64,000 nt of DNA from Bacteroidia bacterium (GTDB lineage Bacteria > Bacteroidota > Bacteroidia > B-17B0 > Aurantibacillaceae). The notes under the pieces were generated by a model. The model ran no database searches and was not told the origin of the DNA. It saw only the letters and a program-made list of their open reading frames with translations. The position numbers were made by a program, and so were the translations under genes. The stretch spans positions 248,001 to 312,000 of the forward strand of contig JAEUTO010000014.1 in assembly GCA_016787785.1 (NCBI GenBank), read 5' to 3'. The first letter of the stretch is position 1. The number at the start of each line of letters is the position of its first letter. Positions 34,826 to 44,669 of the stretch are shown here, one piece after another.

Positions 34826-36928
34826 TTATATCCGTACGCCGATGATACAAAGGTCGTCAACCTGCTCAAGCTCGCCTTTCCATTGGTAAAAAGTTTCATC
34901 GATTAATTGACTTTGCTTTTCCATTGTGTTATTATTAATTGAAAGAAGTAATGCTTTGAATTTAGAAGCCTTAAACTTTTTAGCTGCTTCGCCGCCAAAC
35001 TGATCCTGGAAGCCATCGGTAAAAAGATAAAGACAATCGTTCTCCTGCACATCGATGCTATGCGTGGTGAAATTTTTAGCCTGTTCAAATTTACCAATAG
35101 GTTGTTTATCGGGTTTAACATCTATCAATTCTCCATTTCTCACTATCCACAAAGGATTGTTGGCACCGGCCCAAAGCAATTTTTTTGTTTTAATATTCAA
35201 AGAACACAAAGAAATATCCATGCCATCCAGTACTTCCTCTTCACTTTTTTCAAATTCAGCAATAACCAATTCTTTTGTCTTATCAAGTATTTTACCCGGA
35301 GCTGCAATGCCATATTCGCGCACCGAACGGTTTAAAGCATTATGGCAAACCACGCTTACCAAAGCGCCAGGCACACCGTGACCAGTGCAGTCGGCAGCAG
35401 CGAATAACACACTATCGCTAATAGGCTCTAACCAATAAAAATCGCCGGCAACAATATCCTTTGGTTTGTATAAAATAAAAGATTCTTTAAAATGCTCTTT
35501 TACCATACGGTTTGACGGAAGAATAGCCGTTTGTATGCGTTTGGCGTAACTTATTGAGTCCAGTATCTCTGTATTCTTTCCTTCAACTATTCTTTTTTGA
35601 TCTTCAATTATTTTTGAAGCCTGCTTGTTCTTTTTTAATCCTCTGTAAATATAAAAAGCCAAAACCGCTACTATCAATAAAGAAAGCAACGAAATTATAG
35701 ATACATTTCTTTGCAGAGAAGCGCTACGTTTGTTATTCTCAACTTCCTGCTTTAAAAATTTTTGTTTTGCTTCGGCATCAATAGAATCAGCAAGCCGCTT
35801 TTTGTCGAACTCATAATACAATTGTTTTTTTGTAACCTCTTCCCGGATCTCATCATTAATAATTGAATCTTTTGTATTCATGTATTTTTTTAAATACATC
35901 ATAGAGGCTTTAAGGTCGCCCGCAAGATCATAAGCATCAGACATTTGTTTGTAGGTACGCTCCATTAAAAGCGGGGAGCCCGTCTTTTCACTCAATTTTA
36001 CACATCGCTCAAGAATCTCAACGGCTGAACTGTATTTTTTTTCGCTGATAAGAATATCGGCATCAACCGACATGCAACCAACAATACTGTATGGATCTTT
36101 AAACTCGTTAAATATCTTCAGGGCCTCTTTGTTATACTCTTTGGCCTTATCAATATTCTTTTCTGCAAGTTCGCAAGAAGCAAGGTTCATGTAATTATAG
36201 GCAAGATTAAATTTATTGCCAGAGGCAGAATTAACTTTTACCGCTTTTAAATAATATTCTTTTGCTTCTTTGTCTCGCTTAAGACTTGAGAGTGCAGAAC
36301 CGATATTATTATACGTTTGGCCAATAACTTTGTTCTCCTTCCTTTGCTCAGCCATTTCAAGGGTCTTTTTAAAATAGTCAATAGCCGTTTTATAATCAAG
36401 CTGATCAAAGTATACGCCGGCGATATTGCTATATAATTTCATTTGCATTGAAACATTTTTAGAAATCTCAAACAAGGGCATAGCAACGTGGTAAAATTCA
36501 AGGGCCTTCTTAAAATCACCCAAACGGCCTATACACATGCCCATATACATGTTGCATTCGGCTTTAGCATCCGTATTATTTAGCTCAGCAGCTATTGGCA
36601 AGGCCTCTTCGCCAAGTTCGTAGGCCAGTTTGAATTTACTTTTTTTATAATTAAAAAAAATATTTTTTAAGGCGATATAAAGTTCGGTTGTTTTATTTTT
36701 TGTGACCGTATTTTCATCATGCGCTTGTATAAGAAACTTTTCAGCTTTATCCATTTCGCCACTATTCATATACTCGGTAGCTATTTTTACCAAAGTATTT
36801 ATTCTGGCTGTATCTTTTAAAGTGGAACTTCGAGTTAAAAGACTATCGATATTACCAGAACCGGAGAATGGAAGGGTGAACCAAAAAAGGAATAGAAGAA
36901 CGAATGAACTATATTTTGAAGTAATCAT
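34826..36928 (-). CDS. TPR sensor SpoIIE-type phosphatase (paralogue 3)
   Basis: A 700-residue protein of the same plan: signal peptide 1-23, TPRs ~40-350 (TYNNIGSALSSLKRDKEA), transmembrane helix ~409-427, coiled coil and linker EILDSISYAKRIQTAILPS, and phosphatase ~488-700. It belongs to a subtype marked by KDIVAGDFYW, ADCTGHGVPGALVS, DGMDISL, and FTDGFQDQFGG, shared with paralogue 4. In this subtype a WAGANNPLW stretch replaces the SAANNSPVL of the other type. Two phosphatase subtypes within one array suggest either different substrates or older and younger duplications. It follows paralogue 4 by 12 bp. Confidence 0.93.
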   Translation of the reverse strand: MITSKYSSFVLLFLFWFTLPFSGSGNIDSLLTRSSTLKDTARINTLVKIATEYMNSGEMDKAEKFLIQAHDENTVTKNKTTELYIALKNIFFNYKKSKFKLAYELGEEALPIAAELNNTDAKAECNMYMGMCIGRLGDFKKALEFYHVAMPLFEISKNVSMQMKLYSNIAGVYFDQLDYKTAIDYFKKTLEMAEQRKENKVIGQTYNNIGSALSSLKRDKEAKEYYLKAVKVNSASGNKFNLAYNYMNLASCELAEKNIDKAKEYNKEALKIFNEFKDPYSIVGCMSVDADILISEKKYSSAVEILERCVKLSEKTGSPLLMERTYKQMSDAYDLAGDLKASMMYLKKYMNTKDSIINDEIREEVTKKQLYYEFDKKRLADSIDAEAKQKFLKQEVENNKRSASLQRNVSIISLLSLLIVAVLAFYIYRGLKKNKQASKIIEDQKRIVEGKNTEILDSISYAKRIQTAILPSNRMVKEHFKESFILYKPKDIVAGDFYWLEPISDSVLFAAADCTGHGVPGALVSVVCHNALNRSVREYGIAAPGKILDKTKELVIAEFEKSEEEVLDGMDISLCSLNIKTKKLLWAGANNPLWIVRNGELIDVKPDKQPIGKFEQAKNFTTHSIDVQENDCLYLFTDGFQDQFGGEAAKKFKASKFKALLLSINNNTMEKQSQLIDETFYQWKGELEQVDDLCIIGVRI

Positions 36929-36940
36929 TGTTATGGTAAA

Positions 36941-39082
36941 TCAAAACTTAATTCCTATTACGCAAACATCATCAACCTGTTCAAGATCACCTTTCCAATT
37001 ATCAAAAGTGCTTATATAGATCTCTTTTTGCTGCTGCATACTTAAATGCGAATTGGTTAAAAACAGTTGTTGAAGGTTCTTTAATTTAAACTTCTTGGCA
37101 TCTGTGCCGCCAAATTGATCAGGATACCCATCGGTAAATAAGAATAAAGAATCGCCGCTGTTTAAAATAATTTCATGCGTAGGAAAATTAGTAGCATTAT
37201 CTGTGATGCCGATAGGTTGTTTGTGCGATTTTATTTCTTTTAACATTCCCTCTTGTACATACCAGAGCGGATTGTTGGCGCCCGACCATTTGACTTTAAT
37301 TTTGCCACTTATATCTTGTTTATCGCTAACGGCTATCAAAGAAATATCCATTCCATCTTTTACTTCTTCATCGCTTTTGCTAAATGTTTCCAAAACCAAT
37401 TCTCTTGTTTTATCTAAAATTAAACCTGGCTCGGTAATTCCAAATTCGAGAACCGCTCTGTTTAAAGCGTTACTGCAAACTACGCTTACCATTGCTCCTG
37501 GCACACCATGACCTGTACAATCTGCGGCTGCTAAAAAAGAAATACCGTTTAGCCGTTCGAGCCAATAAAAATCTCCTGCTACAATATCCTTAGGTCTGTA
37601 AAAAACAAAATTATTTTTAAAATAGCTGTCAACCAATTTCACGGGCGGTAAAATAGCATCCTGGATGCGCTTTGCATAGTTGATACTATTGGTGATGTCA
37701 TTATTTTTTCCGGCTATCTGATGATTTTGTAACTCTAATTGCTTGTTTAACTTGTTCTTGATGGCATACCTGTTATATAACAAAAAACCGAGCCCGCCTA
37801 ACAAAATTATTCCTAACAAAAGTAAGTTCCTGAAATTTCTTTGCTTTTGCAGTTCCAGTTCTTTTTTTGAATTCTCTAACTCTGATTGCACTTTTTCTTT
37901 TTTGTAGGTCTCAATTTGGTTGGATTTGTGAGCATCGTCATACATGGCTTGCATCTCGGCCATTTTGTTAGAGTATTCTATTTTATAGATAGTATCATTT
38001 ATCTCGATATACTTTCTGAGATTAGAATACGCTTTCTCAAAATCACGTTTTTTAAAGAACATGCTTGCAAGCGCATCGTATGCACCTTTTTCAATTTCCG
38101 GCATTTTGTTCTTTTGAGCAATAGAAATAGCCAGTTTTAAATATTCTTCAGATTTTTTTTCTTCACCAACGTACTTACATATCTCCCCCAGGTTGATTAG
38201 TAAACTTGTTCTTAAATAGGGATCAGAGCTCTCAGAAAAATAATTCCAGGCCAAATCAAAATATTTTTTTGCTTCCTTATAGTTCTTAAGTTCATAATTT
38301 AGCTCGCCCATATTATTATAAGTAGAATACAAGCCCTCTTCATCGTTAATGCGTTTTCTTATTTCAATAGCTTTTTCAAAATTTAATTTTGCTTGCTCGT
38401 ATTCATTCGATTTTAGTTGAATATTAGCAATATTATTATAGGCGGCACCAATACCATACTCATCATTTAGCTTTATCATTATTTCAAGCGCCTGCTTTTG
38501 AAATTTAAGCGCCATACCGGTATTATTTATTTTTTCGTAAACATTACCAATGTTGGTGAACGAGCGAGCAATACCAATGCTATCTTTTATTTCTTCTTTT
38601 ATTTTTAATGCCAGTAAATTAAACTCTATCGATTTTGTGTAATTTCCCAAATTCAAATAAAGAGATGCAATATTATTGTATGTACTTGCAATTGATTTCT
38701 TTGTTCCAACAGTCGTTCCGTCTTTTAGTTTTTTTTGTCTTACACCCAGTGTTTTAAAATTATAGAGTAGGGCGTTGTCAAAATCGCCCATAAAATAATA
38801 AGTGCCCGATAGATTATTGTATGCAGCTGCAATAAATTTATCATTCTTGTTTTTTAATGCTATTGCCAAACTTATTTTTGAATAGTTTAAAGCTTTTTTA
38901 AGATCAATTTTCCAGTATTGGTTGATCAGAGAATTATACGCTATAAGTTTTACGGTATCGTGCGAATTGCTTTTTGTAATAGCCTTTAGTGTATCAATTC
39001 TGCTTTGAGAGAAAGCAATTGTTGCAAACAGTTGCAAAGCAACGGTAAAAAGGGCTTTATTGATCTTTGAAAATTGAGACAC
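36941..39082 (-). CDS. TPR sensor SpoIIE-type phosphatase (paralogue 4)
   Basis: A 713-residue protein. A signal peptide ends near residue 25 (ATIAFSQ). Seven or so TPRs fill ~45-355, three of them close copies (ARSFTNIGNVYEKINN, AAYNNIANIQLKSNEYEQA, STYNNMGELNYELKNYKEA). A transmembrane helix lies at ~418-437, with linker NDITNSINYAKRIQDAILPP and phosphatase ~493-713. Motifs are KDIVAGDFYW, ADCTGHGVPGAMVS, DGMDISL, FTDGYPDQFGG and VDDVCVIGI. It is the first gene after a 150-bp gap and probably starts a transcript with paralogue 3. Confidence 0.93.
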   Translation of the reverse strand: MSQFSKINKALFTVALQLFATIAFSQSRIDTLKAITKSNSHDTVKLIAYNSLINQYWKIDLKKALNYSKISLAIALKNKNDKFIAAAYNNLSGTYYFMGDFDNALLYNFKTLGVRQKKLKDGTTVGTKKSIASTYNNIASLYLNLGNYTKSIEFNLLALKIKEEIKDSIGIARSFTNIGNVYEKINNTGMALKFQKQALEIMIKLNDEYGIGAAYNNIANIQLKSNEYEQAKLNFEKAIEIRKRINDEEGLYSTYNNMGELNYELKNYKEAKKYFDLAWNYFSESSDPYLRTSLLINLGEICKYVGEEKKSEEYLKLAISIAQKNKMPEIEKGAYDALASMFFKKRDFEKAYSNLRKYIEINDTIYKIEYSNKMAEMQAMYDDAHKSNQIETYKKEKVQSELENSKKELELQKQRNFRNLLLLGIILLGGLGFLLYNRYAIKNKLNKQLELQNHQIAGKNNDITNSINYAKRIQDAILPPVKLVDSYFKNNFVFYRPKDIVAGDFYWLERLNGISFLAAADCTGHGVPGAMVSVVCSNALNRAVLEFGITEPGLILDKTRELVLETFSKSDEEVKDGMDISLIAVSDKQDISGKIKVKWSGANNPLWYVQEGMLKEIKSHKQPIGITDNATNFPTHEIILNSGDSLFLFTDGYPDQFGGTDAKKFKLKNLQQLFLTNSHLSMQQQKEIYISTFDNWKGDLEQVDDVCVIGIKF

Positions 39083-39195
39083 TTAACACAATTATACTTT
39101 AAATTAGCCACTAAAAAAAGTGTTTGGAAGATACTTTAACTATATTCATCTATAAATAATTGAAGCTGAGGGAAAAAAGGGGGAATTTGTGCCCG

Positions 39196-39237
39196 AATAG
39201 CAGAGAAGATCAACCAGGTGTAGACCTGCCTGCTATT
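39196..39237. other. Hairpin across the end of the truncated TPR gene
   Basis: AATAGCAG (39196-39203) pairs with CTGCTATT (39230-39237), and inside it AGGT (39216-39219) pairs with ACCT (39224-39227). The outer arm covers the stop codon of the gene at 39233. No T run follows on the minus strand, so it is not a standard terminator. It may protect the mRNA 3' end. Confidence 0.4.
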
Positions 39238-40525
39238 TTAACTTATTTATACTCTTATCGATGTACTTTTCACTGGGCAAAAGCGCTTTTTGGATGCGAC
39301 TGGCATAATTAATCGAGTCAATGATCTCCTTTTGCTTGTCGTCAACCAGTTTTTTTTGCTCCGAAATAATGGCGTTGGCTTTTTTCTTTTGACTATAGGC
39401 TCTAAAAGAAATAAAAAAGAGAACAAGAATAACCACCACTACAAGAACAAGGTAATTTCTCTGTTTATTTTTTGCCAGCAATTCATATTCTTGCTCTTTT
39501 AATTGCCCTTCTTTTTTTGTGATATCATATTTAACTTCCATTTCAAGCATTTTACCTTTTATTCTATCAAAAGAGATGGAATCACTTGCTTGTTTATAAA
39601 GTAAATTGTAGTCATATGCCGCTTTATAGTTATTTAAAGCGTAATATGTTCTTGAAATATTATCATAACAATCTTTTTTAATAAAATCCATCTTAATTGT
39701 ATCTGCGTAGGCTAATGCAATATTAAAGTACTTTAAAGCGGAGTCGTTATTTTTATTTAGAGAATATAACTGAGCTAAAACAAAATAGCAATTACACATG
39801 CCATGTTTTTCGTTTATCGTTTGATAGATGGGCAAAGATTCTAAAACTCTTATTTTTCCTCCTTCGAAGTCTTTCTTTTTTAAATGAATTTCGGCAATCC
39901 CTAAAAGAGAATTAGCCATGTAAGAACTGCTATTGTTACGTTTATAGATCTCCAAGGCCAGTAAACTATAAAAAAGTGCGCTATCGTATTGTTTTTTTTC
40001 AACTTGCAAAATGTTGATATTCGTTAGTGCGTTTGCATACCGGATCATATCTTTATGTTCTAAAAAATAATTTTTTGCCTGACTATAATAAAAATATGAT
40101 CTCTCAAAGTCGCCCTGCTTCAGGTATAAACTGCCTAAAATATTATAGATCTTAAATTTATCATCGTTTAAACCCTCTTTGTCCAGAAACGCGATGTAAT
40201 CTAAGCAAAAACTTAAGGAAACATCGTACATATCCTTATAGAACAGATAATTTATTAAGGTTGATGATGTTTTTTTGATCCCGTTCTTAAAACCGATCTT
40301 TTTTGCAAGTTTAAGTGCGGACATAAAATGATTTATATGCTCTTTGGATTTATACAGATCGTATTGCCTGCCTAAATTAAAGATCAGATTCACTTTATTA
40401 GAATCTTCGGTTGCATTGTCAATTAAAACTGTTAAAGAATCTACAGTCCTTTTCGACTGGCAAAGGAAACCAGAGAAAATAAAAAGAGAAAAAATAAGTA
40501 AAAAATATTTTAAAGCACTATTCAT
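39233..40525 (-). CDS. TPR membrane protein lacking the phosphatase domain (short paralogue A)
   Basis: A 430-residue protein. The start at 40525 is chosen because its A is also the last base of the upstream stop codon (TAATG), giving translational coupling. It also begins with a signal peptide (MNSALKYFLLIFSLFIFSGF). TPRs cover ~30-320 and one transmembrane helix lies at ~365-383. The cytosolic tail keeps the linker EIIDSINYASRIQKALLPSEKYI of the phosphatases (core SINYASRIQKALLPSEKYI), then stops after KSINKLK. The next 150 bp hold no phosphatase remnant in any frame, so this is a genuine short architecture. It could sense without output or pair with full-length paralogues. Confidence 0.88.
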   Translation of the reverse strand: MNSALKYFLLIFSLFIFSGFLCQSKRTVDSLTVLIDNATEDSNKVNLIFNLGRQYDLYKSKEHINHFMSALKLAKKIGFKNGIKKTSSTLINYLFYKDMYDVSLSFCLDYIAFLDKEGLNDDKFKIYNILGSLYLKQGDFERSYFYYSQAKNYFLEHKDMIRYANALTNINILQVEKKQYDSALFYSLLALEIYKRNNSSSYMANSLLGIAEIHLKKKDFEGGKIRVLESLPIYQTINEKHGMCNCYFVLAQLYSLNKNNDSALKYFNIALAYADTIKMDFIKKDCYDNISRTYYALNNYKAAYDYNLLYKQASDSISFDRIKGKMLEMEVKYDITKKEGQLKEQEYELLAKNKQRNYLVLVVVVILVLFFISFRAYSQKKKANAIISEQKKLVDDKQKEIIDSINYASRIQKALLPSEKYIDKSINKLK

Positions 40526-42540
40526 TATAAGCTTTGTATTTTTATTCCAATTATGCAAATATCATCAATTTGATCAAGTTTTCCTTTCCAATCAATAAAC
40601 CTATTATTTAAAATATCTTTTTGAGCACTTATGGGGTTACTTGCAACGCTGATTAAAAACTCATTCAATCGGCGAGACTTAAACTTTCTAATGTCGGGCC
40701 CACCAAATTGATCTCCATAACCGTCAGTATAAAGATACAAAGTATCTTCATTCGTTATATCCGTAATTTCATGTAAAGTGAATGAATCCATTCTTTCGCC
40801 TTTACCAACAGGCATTTTATCTTTTGGCAGTTCGATCATTTTATTACCGCTGATCAAAATAGGGGCATTATTTGCGGCAGAATAGGTTACTTTTTTATTG
40901 ACCGTGTTAATGCAAACCAATATACAATCCATGCCATCCTGCGCACCATCCTGCGAAATGTGCTCAATAAGCCTATGACGCACTTGATTTAAGATTTCGT
41001 GGGGTGCCAAAATATTTTTTTCTTTAATTGCTTCACTCAAAAAGAACATGTTAAGTAAACTCATAAACGCACCGGGAACACCATGTCCGGTGCTATCACA
41101 TACAGCAAGATAAAAATTACCATTATGCTCGGTTGACCAATAGAAATCGCCACTCACCACGTCTTTTGGTTGAAAGAAAATAAAATGTTCTTTCAGATTT
41201 TTCTTTAAATTTTCTTTACTCGCTAAAAAGCTTCGTTGTATTCTCTCGGCATAATGAATACTATCTGTAATTTCCTTATGCTTTGCTTCAACGAGGCGCT
41301 TTTGCTCATCAATAATTACCAGTTGAGTTTGGGTTTGTTGTTCTTTGATCTCAATTATTTGTTTTTGTTTATTAGTTAATTTAAATCTCTTAAATAAAAC
41401 GAAAGTAAAAACTGTAATTATTAAAAGTATACCAATTATAATATAAATTATAAGTTGATGACGTTTCTTTTCCTCTAAACTTATGGCATTTTGAACTGCA
41501 GCTTCTGCCTTTAGTTCTGTTTCTTTTTTTTCAACCTCAAAATTTGTTTTTGTGTCACTTAATTTCGAGCTGTTCTCAATATTAAACAACGTATCGGTTA
41601 GTTGTTTAAATTTTACATGGTTTGAATAGGCTTCTTTATAATTACCTAATCCAACTGCGGCGTTTGCCATGAGTTCATATCCCATGCGCAGATTATTTAG
41701 GGTATTTATATCCTTTGATAAATCAATAACTTTTTGAGCCTGCTCCTTTGCTAAGGCATAATTCTTCAGAGTAATATTCAGATCACAAATATTTATCAAA
41801 TTCAGAATTATTCCTTCTTTGTCATTTAATTCTTCATCGATCTTTAGCGATCGGTTATAATATTCGAGGGCCTGTGAATACTCTTTTTGGTCGTCGTAAA
41901 TAAGGCCAATATTGGTGATACAGGACGATATGCCTTCCTTATCATTAAGTTCTTCGTTCAACTTTAGCGCCCTTTTATAACATTGTAGTGCCTTGTGAGA
42001 TTCTTTTTGCGTTTGATACATGGTGCCAATATTTAACAGATCGGCTGAAATGCCTTCTTTATCCTTTAGCTCCTCATCTATCTTTAGTGCTTTTGTGTAG
42101 TATTCGAGTGCCTGCGCGTAGCTACCCTGAAAATCGTATATAAGGCCAATATTCGTGTAACATTTTGCTATTCCTGTTTTCGCTTTTATGTCTTCGTATA
42201 TTTTTTGTGCTTTTGTAAAATGATCTAATGCTTTAGGGTAATCGCCAATTGAATAATGAATAAGGCCAATATTCATAATGCAGTTGGCTGTTTTAAGTCT
42301 ATTGTTCAACTTCTCACTCAAAACCAAACACTTGTTATAGTAGACTATTGCAGAATCGTAACGGGCGCGGTCGTAATAAATTGAAGCAATACCGTTATAG
42401 ATTTCAAGTTTGGTAGCCTCATCTTTATTGTTCTTTAAACTGGTGTATAGAGAATCGATTCTTGTATTTTGAGAAAAAGCAAAACTAAACATTTGCAAAA
42501 TGAAAATCGAAATAACTATTCTAATTGCTTTATTTTTCAT
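40525..42540 (-). CDS. TPR sensor SpoIIE-type phosphatase (paralogue 5)
   Basis: A 671-residue protein from the ATG at 42540 (signal MKNKAIRIVISIFILQMF...FSQ). A start 7 codons earlier is also open. It has the most regular TPRs of the set: five 40-residue units of the form (C/S)..NIGLIYD.Q..Y.QALEYY.(K/R)(A/S)LKI(D/N)EEL.DKEGI (~90-255). Transmembrane helix ~362-384, linker KEITDSIHYAERIQRSFLA, phosphatase ~456-671 with QPKDVVSGDFYW, DSTGHGVPGAFMS, DGMDCIL, YTDGYGDQFGG and IDDICIIGI. It overlaps the short paralogue A by one base and follows paralogue 6 by 31 bp from this start. Confidence 0.93.
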   Translation of the reverse strand: MKNKAIRIVISIFILQMFSFAFSQNTRIDSLYTSLKNNKDEATKLEIYNGIASIYYDRARYDSAIVYYNKCLVLSEKLNNRLKTANCIMNIGLIHYSIGDYPKALDHFTKAQKIYEDIKAKTGIAKCYTNIGLIYDFQGSYAQALEYYTKALKIDEELKDKEGISADLLNIGTMYQTQKESHKALQCYKRALKLNEELNDKEGISSCITNIGLIYDDQKEYSQALEYYNRSLKIDEELNDKEGIILNLINICDLNITLKNYALAKEQAQKVIDLSKDINTLNNLRMGYELMANAAVGLGNYKEAYSNHVKFKQLTDTLFNIENSSKLSDTKTNFEVEKKETELKAEAAVQNAISLEEKKRHQLIIYIIIGILLIITVFTFVLFKRFKLTNKQKQIIEIKEQQTQTQLVIIDEQKRLVEAKHKEITDSIHYAERIQRSFLASKENLKKNLKEHFIFFQPKDVVSGDFYWSTEHNGNFYLAVCDSTGHGVPGAFMSLLNMFFLSEAIKEKNILAPHEILNQVRHRLIEHISQDGAQDGMDCILVCINTVNKKVTYSAANNAPILISGNKMIELPKDKMPVGKGERMDSFTLHEITDITNEDTLYLYTDGYGDQFGGPDIRKFKSRRLNEFLISVASNPISAQKDILNNRFIDWKGKLDQIDDICIIGIKIQSL

Positions 42541-42571
42541 TTTACTTAAATAGCCAAACACCTATTACTTT

Positions 42572-44584
42572 TTAAATTTTAATACCAAAAACACAAACAT
42601 CATCCACTTGCTCGTTAGCGCCCTTCCATTCTTCAAACGTAGAATCTAATAGTTGTAGTTGTTCTTCCATAGGTAAGTGACTATTTTTTGCTAGCACTTT
42701 TTTTAATCGACTATACATGAATTTTTTGCCATTTGGCCCACCAAATTGATCGGCGTAACCATCTGTAAATAAATATACACAATCGCCTTGTTGTATTGGA
42801 ATTGTATGATTTGTAAATTTCTTCATTTCATTACCAACATACGCCCCAATTGGATGTTTATCTCCTTTATATTCTGTTAATATACCATTACTAACAATAC
42901 AAATGGAATTTTTTGCACCTGCAAAATGTAGTTTTAATGTGTTATAATCTATGGCTACAAACACCATATCCATGCCATCTTGTATTGTGCTTTTTGAATA
43001 CTCTTGCCGTAAGGTTTTTGAAATTCCTACATTTATAAAATCAAGAGCTTCTGAAGGCCTATTTACTGTTGGTTCACGTTCGCAAATCCTTAAAAAATTA
43101 TTGCCAATTACGCTCATCAATGCGCCCGGAACACCATGCCCCGTGCAATCAGCAACAGCAACCATCATGAAACTTTCTTGGTACTTTGTAACAGCATCTG
43201 ATACCCAATAAAAATCACCGGCTACTATATCTTTAGGCTTATAAAGAATAAACGAATTTGGAAATTTTTCCTTTATTATTTCTTCTGAAGGCAAAATTGC
43301 TTCCTGAATACGCTTGGCATAAGTGATACTGCTTGTAATATCTTTATTTTTCTCCTCGGTTTTATTGCGTTGTTTCTCTACTTCAAGTTTCTGTAATAAT
43401 ATAATTTTGTTTGCTTTTTGTTTTTGGAGATAACTTCGATACGTAAATATCGCAAAAAAAACCGCCAAAATAAGAATACAGGACACTAAAAACAAAATCC
43501 ATTTTTGCTTTTTACTTTCAGCATTTGCTTCAATCTCTTTTTTTTCTAATTCTTTTTTTGCCAGCATTTCTTTTTTATCAAAATCAAATTGCAATTGCGC
43601 CTGAATTGAGTTTTTTGCATTGCCATCATTATAAATACTATCGCGAATGATAATGTAGTTATGATAATAATCTAAAGATTTCTTGAAATTTCCGGTTTCC
43701 TCATATAAAATACTTAAAAGCATATTAGCATCAATAATGGTTTCTGTATCGCCTATATCAGTTGCAATAGTCAATGCTTTCATAGCACAATCTTCTGCCA
43801 TTTTATAATCTTTTAGTTTTAAATACGGCCTGCTAATATCTATGTAAGTAATTTCAATATTCTCTAAACTATTTATTTCTTTTGCAAGTGCTAAAGCTTG
43901 TGTATGGTATTTGATCGCCTCTTTATAATTACCCATATCTGTATACACAATACCAATATTATTTAAAGAATAGGTAATTTCTTTTTTATTTTTACCCAGT
44001 TGTTTAATTTCTAAGGCCGCAAAATGATACTTTAAGGCGTCTGCTAACTTACCTTGTAAGCGATACACATTACCAATATTATTAAATGAATAGCCAATAT
44101 TTATTGAATCTTTAATTTTTTCCCGAATAGCTAAAGCCGCGAAATGATTTTTAATGGATTCATTAAAAATTTTCAATCTCATATAAACATTACCAATATT
44201 ATTATATGAATTGGCCATGCCTTTTATATCTCCTAATGGCTCTCTTATCTTTAAGGCTTCTAAATTATTCTCCAGCGATTTATGATTATTACCTTGATGA
44301 TAATATATATTAGCAATAAGGCTATAGGCTAGAGCTAGGCCTTTTTTGTAGTTTATTTTTTGAGCAGTATTTTTTGAAATTAACGAGTAACGATAGGCTG
44401 TATCATAGAAATCATTATCAATAGCTAATTTACAAAGATCTATTAAATCGTTAACTTTATTTGTATCTTCAGGTGAGGTTATTAAAACACGTTTCAAAGA
44501 ATCTATTTCTTTATTCTGAGCAAGACAATTTACAAATATTGCATGTAGAAAGAATAATATAGTATGTAGATAAAATTTTTTCAT
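42572..44584 (-). CDS. TPR sensor SpoIIE-type phosphatase (paralogue 6)
   Basis: A 670-residue protein: signal peptide (MKKFYLHTILFFLHAIFVNC then LAQ), TPRs ~80-310 with near-identical units YNNIGNVYMRLKIF, FNNIGNVYRLQGKL and LNNIGIVYTDMGNY. Transmembrane helix ~361-381. Linker KDITSSITYAKRIQEAILPSEEII. Phosphatase ~448-670 with KPKDIVAGDFYW, ADCTGHGVPGALMS, DGMDMVF, FTDGYADQFGG and VDDVCVFGI. It has FAGAKNSICIV where the others have AANNSPV or GANNPLW, so its active-site rim differs. An 85-bp gap precedes it, which may contain a promoter. It heads the stretch with paralogue 5 and short paralogue A. Confidence 0.93.
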   Translation of the reverse strand: MKKFYLHTILFFLHAIFVNCLAQNKEIDSLKRVLITSPEDTNKVNDLIDLCKLAIDNDFYDTAYRYSLISKNTAQKINYKKGLALAYSLIANIYYHQGNNHKSLENNLEALKIREPLGDIKGMANSYNNIGNVYMRLKIFNESIKNHFAALAIREKIKDSINIGYSFNNIGNVYRLQGKLADALKYHFAALEIKQLGKNKKEITYSLNNIGIVYTDMGNYKEAIKYHTQALALAKEINSLENIEITYIDISRPYLKLKDYKMAEDCAMKALTIATDIGDTETIIDANMLLSILYEETGNFKKSLDYYHNYIIIRDSIYNDGNAKNSIQAQLQFDFDKKEMLAKKELEKKEIEANAESKKQKWILFLVSCILILAVFFAIFTYRSYLQKQKANKIILLQKLEVEKQRNKTEEKNKDITSSITYAKRIQEAILPSEEIIKEKFPNSFILYKPKDIVAGDFYWVSDAVTKYQESFMMVAVADCTGHGVPGALMSVIGNNFLRICEREPTVNRPSEALDFINVGISKTLRQEYSKSTIQDGMDMVFVAIDYNTLKLHFAGAKNSICIVSNGILTEYKGDKHPIGAYVGNEMKKFTNHTIPIQQGDCVYLFTDGYADQFGGPNGKKFMYSRLKKVLAKNSHLPMEEQLQLLDSTFEEWKGANEQVDDVCVFGIKI

Positions 44585-44669
44585 TTTTTTGCCATGCGTG
44601 TTTATGGAAAAATATAGATTCGTTTAAAAAAGAAAACCATATTCAAATATAATTAATACTAATAGCATA

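Noticed and set aside
39083-39232. Frameshift as the cause of the short TPR paralogues
   Set aside because: The DNA after each short gene (150, 85 and 14 bp) is too short and lacks phosphatase motifs in any frame.
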